The notes under the pieces were generated by a model that was not told the origin of the DNA, ran no database searches, and saw nothing but the letters and a program-made list of their open reading frames with translations. Shown here piece after piece: positions 14,107 to 18,996 of a stretch of DNA of 18,996 nt; positions within the stretch are counted from its first letter, which is position 1, and each line of letters begins with the position of its first letter. The DNA comes from an uncultured Collinsella sp. (GTDB taxonomy: Bacteria; Actinomycetota; Coriobacteriia; Coriobacteriales; Coriobacteriaceae): the NCBI GenBank assembly GCA_902495545.1, contig CABUXM010000039.1:1-18996 (forward strand), read 5' to 3'. Both the position numbers and the translations under genes were made by a program.

Positions 14107-15345
14107 ATGGGTTGCAATCAAATCCTGGACCGTTATATCGAGCAGTTGATCGAAACCTCTACGCCGCAGGCGCCGGCTTGGAATATCGAAAAGATTCGCG
14201 CCGGCAAGGAGAACACCTGGAACTATATCGACGGCTGCATGATCAAGGCGCTCATCGAGCTGTACGAGATTACGGGTGAGCAGCGCTACCTGACGTTCGC
14301 CGATGACTACATCGATTTCTTTGTCCAGGACGACGGTACCATCAAGCATTACAACCCGCAGGAGTACAACCTCGATAACGTCAATGCGGGCAAGACCCTC
14401 TACAAGCTGTATGACCTGGTGGGCAAGCCCAAGTACCGTGCCGCCATGGACACCATCTACCGCCAGCTCGAGACCCAGCCGCGCACCAAAGAGGGCGTGT
14501 TTTGGCACAAGGCCGTCTATCCCAACCAGATTTGGCTCGATGGCATGTACATGGCACAGCCGTTCTACATGCAGTACGAGCTGAGCTTCCACAACCGTCG
14601 TGCCTGCTCGGACAGCTTCCATATGTTCCAGGTCGTGCATGACCTGATGCGCAACCCCCTCAACGGTCTGTACTATCACGCTTACGACGCGAGCCGCAAA
14701 CAGTTCTGGTGCGACCCGGTCACCGGTCTTTCGGCTAACTTCTGGCTGCGCGCCGAGGGCTGGTTTGCCATGGCGCTCATCGACACCTGGGAGCTCATGC
14801 CGCCTTCGATGTCGGCCGAGAAGGACGAGATCCGCAAGATGTTCCACGATCTGATCGACGCCATGCTGCCGTATCAGGACGAGAAGACCGGCATGTGGCA
14901 CCAGGTCATCAACCTGCCCAATATCGCTCCTAACTACCTGGAGGAGTCGGGCAGCGCCATCTTTGCCAACGCCATCATGAAGGGCGTGCGTCTGGGCGTG
15001 CTGGGCGAACGTTACTACCAGTACGGCCGTCGTGCCTTCGACGGCATCTGCGAGACCTGCCTGTCCGAGTGTGACGGGCAGCTGGCGCTCGACAACATCT
15101 GCCTGGTTGCGGGCTTGGGAAACACCGCGCACCGCGAGGGCACGTTTGATTACTACATGAGCGAGCCCGTGGTCAAAAATGATGCAAAGGGTGTGGCGCC
15201 GCTGGTGCTTGCCTATATCGAGACCATGCATCACGACAAGCTGGCCGGTAAGCGCGATCCGCTCGCCCCCTCGGGCGTGTGCTCCATCGAGGACCCGTTT
15301 GGCGGATACACCCCGGGCATCAACGCTCATAAGGGATGTGAATAA
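14107..15345 (+). CDS. GH105 unsaturated galacturonyl/rhamnogalacturonyl hydrolase
   Basis: A 412-residue protein of glycoside hydrolase family 105 (YteR/RhiN type), an alpha6/alpha6 barrel that removes the 4,5-unsaturated uronic acid left at the non-reducing end by pectate or rhamnogalacturonan lyases. The block PNQIWLDGMYMAQPF carries the candidate catalytic Asp145, at nearly the same position as in YteR (Asp143). Other conserved stretches are WNYIDGCMIKALIELYE and FWLRAEGWFAMALID. No signal peptide is visible, consistent with cytoplasmic action. The start at 14107 has AGAGGGG at 14094-14100; an ATG at 14089 would lie upstream of that ribosome site and is less likely. Two operators at 14026-14080 control it. 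It implies the cell receives lyase-cut pectin fragments, although no lyase is in the window. The next gene begins two bases after the stop. Confidence 0.92.
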   Translation: MGCNQILDRYIEQLIETSTPQAPAWNIEKIRAGKENTWNYIDGCMIKALIELYEITGEQRYLTFADDYIDFFVQDDGTIKHYNPQEYNLDNVNAGKTLYKLYDLVGKPKYRAAMDTIYRQLETQPRTKEGVFWHKAVYPNQIWLDGMYMAQPFYMQYELSFHNRRACSDSFHMFQVVHDLMRNPLNGLYYHAYDASRKQFWCDPVTGLSANFWLRAEGWFAMALIDTWELMPPSMSAEKDEIRKMFHDLIDAMLPYQDEKTGMWHQVINLPNIAPNYLEESGSAIFANAIMKGVRLGVLGERYYQYGRRAFDGICETCLSECDGQLALDNICLVAGLGNTAHREGTFDYYMSEPVVKNDAKGVAPLVLAYIETMHHDKLAGKRDPLAPSGVCSIEDPFGGYTPGINAHKGCE

Positions 15346-15346
15346 C

Positions 15347-16249
15347 GTGGGGGCTATTACTCCGGGCGTACGTTTGCACGACCTTCCGCAGGGGACCGTC
15401 GAGGAACGCATTCGCATGGCGGGAGAGCTGGGCTTTTTGTGCATTCAGCTGCCGAGCAAGGTGCTCTACGCATCGATGGGGATCGATCGAGGCGGCCTGA
15501 CCCGCGAGCTTGCCGACCATTTGCGTGCGGTGCTCGACGAGGCAGGCGTTTCGGTCGCCGTGCTCGGCTGCTATAAGAATTTGGCGACGCCCGATCGCCA
15601 ACAGCTCATGGATAACTATGCCGAGTATGAGGCATGCCTGAACTTTGCCCAGATGCTCGGCGGATGCCCGGTTGGCACCGAGACCGGTCGCCCCAATGCG
15701 CAGAACCGCGTCGCGGAAGACCGCATGACCGACGAGGCACTCGATGCGTTTGCAGACGGACTTGCACACGTCTGCGATCGGGCCGAGGCCGTGGGCGGGC
15801 AAATACTGATCGAGCCCGGTTGGAACGAGACGGTTAATACGCCGGATCGTTGCCGTGAGGTGCTGGAGCGCGTCTCGAGCCCGTCGCTCGGCGTGATCTA
15901 CGACCCAGTGTCGCTGTTGCACCCCAGCGTTGTTGACGAAGCGCAGGAAATCACAGCGCGCATGCTCTACTTATGCGGCAGTAAGATCCGCGTGCTGCAC
16001 GCCAAGGATTTTGAGGTCGTTGATAACGAGGACGAAGCCGGTTGGTGCGACGGTACGGGTTCACGCCTGGTGTGCCACGGCGTGGGCGAGACGGGTCGCT
16101 ATGACTTTGAGCCCGTGGTGGCCTGGGCCGCCGCCTGCCCTGGGATTCCCTGCGTGGTCGAGAACAGCGTGCCGGCGACGGCGGCTGACTGCCTGGCGAC
16201 ACTCGAGCACATGTCCGCTCGCTGCGGGGCTTCGCATCGCGAGTTATAG
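15347..16249 (+). CDS. TIM-barrel sugar isomerase/epimerase (AP endonuclease 2 superfamily)
   Basis: A 300-residue protein of the xylose-isomerase-like TIM-barrel superfamily. Candidate metal ligands are Glu156 (LIEPGWNE), Asp186 and His192 (VIYDPVSLLHP), His218 (VLHAKDF) and Glu272 (VVENS), the usual Glu-Asp-His-Glu set of divalent-metal epimerases. The precise reaction is unknown. A GTG start at 15347, two bases after the GH105 stop with AAGGGA at 15331-15336, is chosen; a GTG at 15338 is possible but overlaps the stop and is too close to the ribosome site. Tight coupling to GH105 hints at work on the unsaturated uronate or a related keto sugar, or on a neutral pectin side sugar; this is inference. 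The stop is followed by 103 bases before the next gene. Confidence 0.8.
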   Translation: MGAITPGVRLHDLPQGTVEERIRMAGELGFLCIQLPSKVLYASMGIDRGGLTRELADHLRAVLDEAGVSVAVLGCYKNLATPDRQQLMDNYAEYEACLNFAQMLGGCPVGTETGRPNAQNRVAEDRMTDEALDAFADGLAHVCDRAEAVGGQILIEPGWNETVNTPDRCREVLERVSSPSLGVIYDPVSLLHPSVVDEAQEITARMLYLCGSKIRVLHAKDFEVVDNEDEAGWCDGTGSRLVCHGVGETGRYDFEPVVAWAAACPGIPCVVENSVPATAADCLATLEHMSARCGASHREL

Positions 16250-16352
16250 CATTGGCTTTTGCCGTGTCGGCAGATTGAGATTACCTGTATGGGGGCGGCG
16301 GTGAAGGGTCTTTATCGTCGCCTCATTGGATTGCATTAAAAAGGGGAGTTGC

Positions 16353-17570
16353 GTGGCTATCCACATTGTCGAAGAGGCGAATCGATGCCTGGGTTGTAAA
16401 AGGGCGTTCTGCCAGATTAAGGGCTGCCCGGTTCAGACGCCTATTCCTCAGGTCATCGATCTGTTCAAGCAGCGTCGTCTAGAAGAGGCGGGCGAGCTGC
16501 TGTTCCAGAACAATCCCATGAGCGCGGTCTGCTCCATGGTGTGCAACCATTCGGGCCAGTGCGAGGGCGCTTGCATCCAGGGCCGCAAGGGCACACCCGT
16601 GCATTTCTCGAGCATCGAGAACTATATCTCAACAGCGTATTTGGATCGTAAGGAGTGGGCGCCCGCGCCGTCGTGCGGCAAACAGGTTGCTGTGGTCGGT
16701 TCCGGTCCCGCCGGTATTACCGTGGCCATTAAGATGGCCCAGCTGGGCTGTGCCGTCACGGTATTTGAACAGCGCCCCGAGATCGGCGGTGTGCTGGAGT
16801 ACGGTATCCCCGAGTTCCGCCTGCCCCGTGCGCTCGTGCAAAAGTATCGTCACGTGATGTGCTCGCTCGGCGTGCGCGTTCGTCCCTCGACCACCATCGG
16901 CGGCGCACTGCACATCGATGACCTGCTACGTGACGGCTACGACGCGGTCTTTGTCGGTACCGGTACCTGGCGTGCCCGCAAACTGGGCATTCCCGGCGAG
17001 TCGCGCGGCAACGTGCTGTTTGGCATCGATTACCTGGTCGATCCCGCGAGCGTGGCAATCGGGCAGAACGTGGCGGTTATCGGCGCCGGCAATGTGGCCA
17101 TGGATGTTGCCCGCACGGCCCTGCGCTCGGGCGCTCGCAAGGTCACCGTGTATGCTCGATCGCGCCATATCTCTGCCATCGATGATGAGGTGGAGCTGAC
17201 CGAGCTTGACGGTGCCGAGATTATGTGCGGCAAGGCGATCTGCGCCATCGACGATAACGGTCCGGTGTTCGAGACGGCTATCTTCGACGAGGAGAATAAC
17301 GTGGTGGGCTACGAGGAAGAGCTTGACCATGTGTCTGCCGATACGGTTGTGATTGCGGCTTCGCAGGTGCCCAAAGACAAGCTTGTGCTTACGACGGGCG
17401 GCCTGGAGACCGACCATCGTGGCCTGCTTTCGGTCGACGAGAACGGCATGACAACGGTGCCTGGCGTCTTTGCCGCCGGCGACGTAGTTAACGGCCCGCT
17501 CACGGTGGTTCATGCCGTGGCAGGCGCCAAGCTCGCCGTCGAAGGCATGACCAGCTACCTGGGCCTCTAA
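16353..17570 (+). CDS. GltD-like Fe-S/FAD NAD(P)H oxidoreductase
   Basis: A 405-residue protein similar to the small subunit of glutamate synthase and related oxidoreductases. The N-terminal Fe-S domain carries Cys12, Cys15, Cys20, Cys25 and then Cys60, Cys64, Cys70, Cys74, room for two 4Fe-4S clusters. FAD binding is at VAVVGSGPAGI (residues 112-122), NAD(P)H binding at GAGNVAMDVA (from residue 244), and the C-terminal FAD block is FAAGDVVNGPLTVVHAVAGA. Such proteins pass electrons from NAD(P)H to a partner. No large glutamate synthase subunit is in view, so true glutamate synthase is doubtful; the flavoenzyme that follows could be a partner. The GTG start at 16353 has AAGGGGAG at 16341-16348; a TTG at 16326 is rejected. 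The 103-nt gap upstream holds a small hairpin (TGCCGTGTCGGCA) but no clear promoter. No LacI-type operator is seen. Confidence 0.87.
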   Translation: MAIHIVEEANRCLGCKRAFCQIKGCPVQTPIPQVIDLFKQRRLEEAGELLFQNNPMSAVCSMVCNHSGQCEGACIQGRKGTPVHFSSIENYISTAYLDRKEWAPAPSCGKQVAVVGSGPAGITVAIKMAQLGCAVTVFEQRPEIGGVLEYGIPEFRLPRALVQKYRHVMCSLGVRVRPSTTIGGALHIDDLLRDGYDAVFVGTGTWRARKLGIPGESRGNVLFGIDYLVDPASVAIGQNVAVIGAGNVAMDVARTALRSGARKVTVYARSRHISAIDDEVELTELDGAEIMCGKAICAIDDNGPVFETAIFDEENNVVGYEEELDHVSADTVVIAASQVPKDKLVLTTGGLETDHRGLLSVDENGMTTVPGVFAAGDVVNGPLTVVHAVAGAKLAVEGMTSYLGL

Positions 17571-17586
17571 CTCCATCCCATCCATC

Positions 17587-17657
17587 AGTTGCGGTGAAAT
17601 ACGGACTGTTTTGCCTGTCAAAAGCCTCGGCTGCCCCGTATTTCACCGCAACTTTTT
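17587..17657 (+). terminator. Terminator-like hairpin with a long loop
   Basis: AGTTGCGGTGAAATACGG at 17587-17604 is perfectly complementary to 17636-17653, followed by a T-run to 17657. The 31-nt loop carries a small TTTTG/CAAAA stem. The perfect, not especially GC-rich arms and long loop resemble a dispersed palindromic repeat used as a terminator. Confidence 0.75.
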
Positions 17658-17704
17658 GGGGTTGAGCAGAGGCTGGGGGAACGCGCACGGTCGGGTGCTG
17701 CGCG

Positions 17705-17733
17705 GTTGCTGGTACGATAGGTACGTCAGCAAC
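17705..17733 (+). promoter_or_regulatory. Possible promoter and operator dyad of the FadH-like gene
   Basis: GTTGCTG at 17705-17711 and CAGCAAC at 17727-17733 form a 7-bp dyad. An extended -10 (TG, one base, TACGAT, 17710-17718) lies inside it. No clear -35 is seen. The dyad differs from the pectin operators, so a different regulator is likely. Confidence 0.4.
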
Positions 17734-17767
17734 TGCCGCCGAGCGGCTCAAATGAAAGGAACCCTGT

Positions 17768-18996
17768 ATGGAGTCCTCCGCCTACCCGATGCTCTTTAGT
17801 CCGATCAAGGTCGGTACGACCGAGGTCAAGAACCGCGTCTTTATGCCGCCGGTGTCCACCAACCTGGCCGATCATGGCTATGTGACCGACGACTTGGTCG
17901 ATCATTACCGTGCCCGCGCCAAGGGCGGCGTGGGCCTCATCATTACCGAGGTCGTGACGGTCGAGCCCACCTATACCTATCTGCCGGGTGACATGTGCTG
18001 CTACGACGACACGTTTATCCCTGGCTGGGAAAAGCTCGCCGCCGCCGTGCATGAGTATGGCTGCAAGATCATGCCGCAGCTCTTTCACCCCGCCTACATG
18101 GCCTTTAACATTCCGGGCACGCCGCGCCTGATCGCTCCGTCCTTCGTGGGACCGTCCTATGCCCGCGAGGCACCGCGTCCTATCACGGTCGATGAGATTC
18201 ACGAGCTCACGCATCAGTTTGGCGACGCTGCCGTGCGTATGCAGAAGGCTGGCGTCGATGGCGTCGAGGTCCATGCGGCGCACGCCCACGGCATGCTCGG
18301 CGGCTTTTTGACTCCGCTCTACAACAAGCGCACCGACGAGTACGGCGGCTCGCTCGACGCCCGTATGCGCTTCTTGCTCGAGGTCATCGCCGAGATTCGT
18401 GAGCGCTGCGGCAAGGACTTTATCATCGACGTCCGCATTTCGGGCGATGAGTACACCGATGGCGGTCTGACCCTCAACGACATGATCTACGTCTCGCGTC
18501 GCCTGGAGAAGGCCGGCGTCGACATGATTCATGTGTCGGGCGGCACCACCATCAAGCGCGGCTCTGCGATTCCCGCCGCCGGCACGCAGCAGGCCTCGCA
18601 CGCCGCCTGCTCGCGCGAGATCAAGAAGCACGTCAACATTCCCGTCGCCACCGTCGGACGTATCAACGAGGCCTGGATCGCCGAGGAGCTGATCGAGGAC
18701 GGCGCTGCCGACATATGCATGATGGGCCGCGCCAATCTGTGCGATGCCGAGTTCTGCAACAAGGCCGCTGCCGGCAACGCCGACGAGATCCGTCCCTGCA
18801 TTGGCTGCCTGCGCTGCCTGAACGGCATTATGTTCGGCAAGCGCATCTCCTGCACCGTTAACCCGGACGTGGAGCGCGACGAGGCTGGCTACGAGCCTGC
18901 CGCCGAGGCCAAGAACGTACTGGTTGTGGGCGCTGGTCCTGCGGGCATGGAGGCAGCCTACATTGCCGCCAAGCGCGGCCACAACGTGGTGCTCGT
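17768..18996 (+). CDS. Old-yellow-enzyme/FadH-like Fe-S flavoprotein (3' truncated by window edge)
   Basis: At least 409 residues; the reading frame is open at the window end. The N-terminal part (about 1-330) is an FMN-binding TIM barrel of the old yellow enzyme family, with MLFSPIKVGTTEVKNRVFMP at the start and NKRTDEYGGSLDARMRFLLE in the middle. A 4Fe-4S motif follows at Cys344, Cys347, Cys350 and Cys362 (CIGCLRC, then C), and an FAD-binding start VLVVGAGPAGMEAAY appears near the edge. This order is that of 2,4-dienoyl-CoA reductase (FadH), BaiCD/BaiH-type bile acid enzymes and related gut ene-reductases. Substrate is unknown. The usual HGY proton-donor block is replaced here by HAHGML (residues 172-177). 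AAAGGA at 17755-17760 supports the ATG. It lies after a terminator, so it is probably its own unit. Confidence 0.88.
   Translation, partial: MESSAYPMLFSPIKVGTTEVKNRVFMPPVSTNLADHGYVTDDLVDHYRARAKGGVGLIITEVVTVEPTYTYLPGDMCCYDDTFIPGWEKLAAAVHEYGCKIMPQLFHPAYMAFNIPGTPRLIAPSFVGPSYAREAPRPITVDEIHELTHQFGDAAVRMQKAGVDGVEVHAAHAHGMLGGFLTPLYNKRTDEYGGSLDARMRFLLEVIAEIRERCGKDFIIDVRISGDEYTDGGLTLNDMIYVSRRLEKAGVDMIHVSGGTTIKRGSAIPAAGTQQASHAACSREIKKHVNIPVATVGRINEAWIAEELIEDGAADICMMGRANLCDAEFCNKAAAGNADEIRPCIGCLRCLNGIMFGKRISCTVNPDVERDEAGYEPAAEAKNVLVVGAGPAGMEAAYIAAKRGHNVVL

Noticed and set aside
14092..15444. Minus-strand open frame of 450 codons opposite GH105
   Set aside because: Shadow frame with no recognisable domain; GH105 motifs are clear on the plus strand.
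16260..16272. Hairpin TGCCGTGTCGGCA between the isomerase and GltD-like genes as a terminator
   Set aside because: Only a 5-bp stem and no T-run; too weak to call.
1..18996. CRISPR array, tRNA, rRNA or transposase genes
   Set aside because: No regularly spaced repeats, no tRNA-like cloverleaf and no transposase or integrase motifs were found on reading both strands.

Overview
The window is high-GC bacterial DNA with dense, mostly plus-strand genes. Many codons end in G or C, yet Phe is often TTT. The gene content (FeoB-associated Cys-rich peptide, pectin and uronate genes, FadH-like flavoenzyme) suggests a Gram-positive gut actinobacterium of the Coriobacteriia, perhaps Collinsella-like. The taxon is an inference from style and content; no rRNA or other marker is present.

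Most of the window is a galacturonate and pectin-oligosaccharide utilisation locus. From left to right: a small Cys-rich membrane peptide (70-270); a LacI-family regulator (415-1494); a long inverted repeat around a terminator (1520-1718); the galacturonate isomerase pathway uxaC-uxaB-uxaA (1955-6557), ended by a strong terminator; a GPH-type sugar transporter (6913-8472); a family 28 polygalacturonase-like hydrolase (8588-10183); three esterase genes, namely an alpha/beta hydrolase (10288-11097), a pectin methylesterase fused to a second alpha/beta hydrolase (11094-13283) and an SGNH esterase (13331-13999); a GH105 unsaturated uronyl hydrolase (14107-15345); and a TIM-barrel isomerase (15347-16249). 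The right end holds two redox genes with less obvious links: a GltD-like FAD/Fe-S oxidoreductase (16353-17570) and an old-yellow-enzyme/FadH-like protein cut by the window edge (17768-18996).

The parts form a logical pathway. Imported short pectin fragments, methylated and acetylated, would be de-esterified by the three esterase genes, trimmed by GH28 (saturated ends) and GH105 (unsaturated ends), and the galacturonate passed through UxaC (to tagaturonate), UxaB (to altronate) and UxaA (to 2-keto-3-deoxygluconate, KDG). None of the enzymes shows a secretion signal, so the locus looks like an intracellular scavenging system rather than a polymer-attacking one. KDG kinase, KDPG aldolase, KduI and KduD are not in the window.

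The clearest regulatory signal is a LacI-type palindrome, GGTGAACGTTCACC. It occurs as pairs of sites 38-41 bp apart at three promoters (uxaC, transporter, GH105), with one extra site upstream of the transporter. In each pair the upstream site covers a probable -35 box and the -10 lies between the two sites. The LacI regulator encoded at the left is the obvious candidate to bind them; this is inferred.
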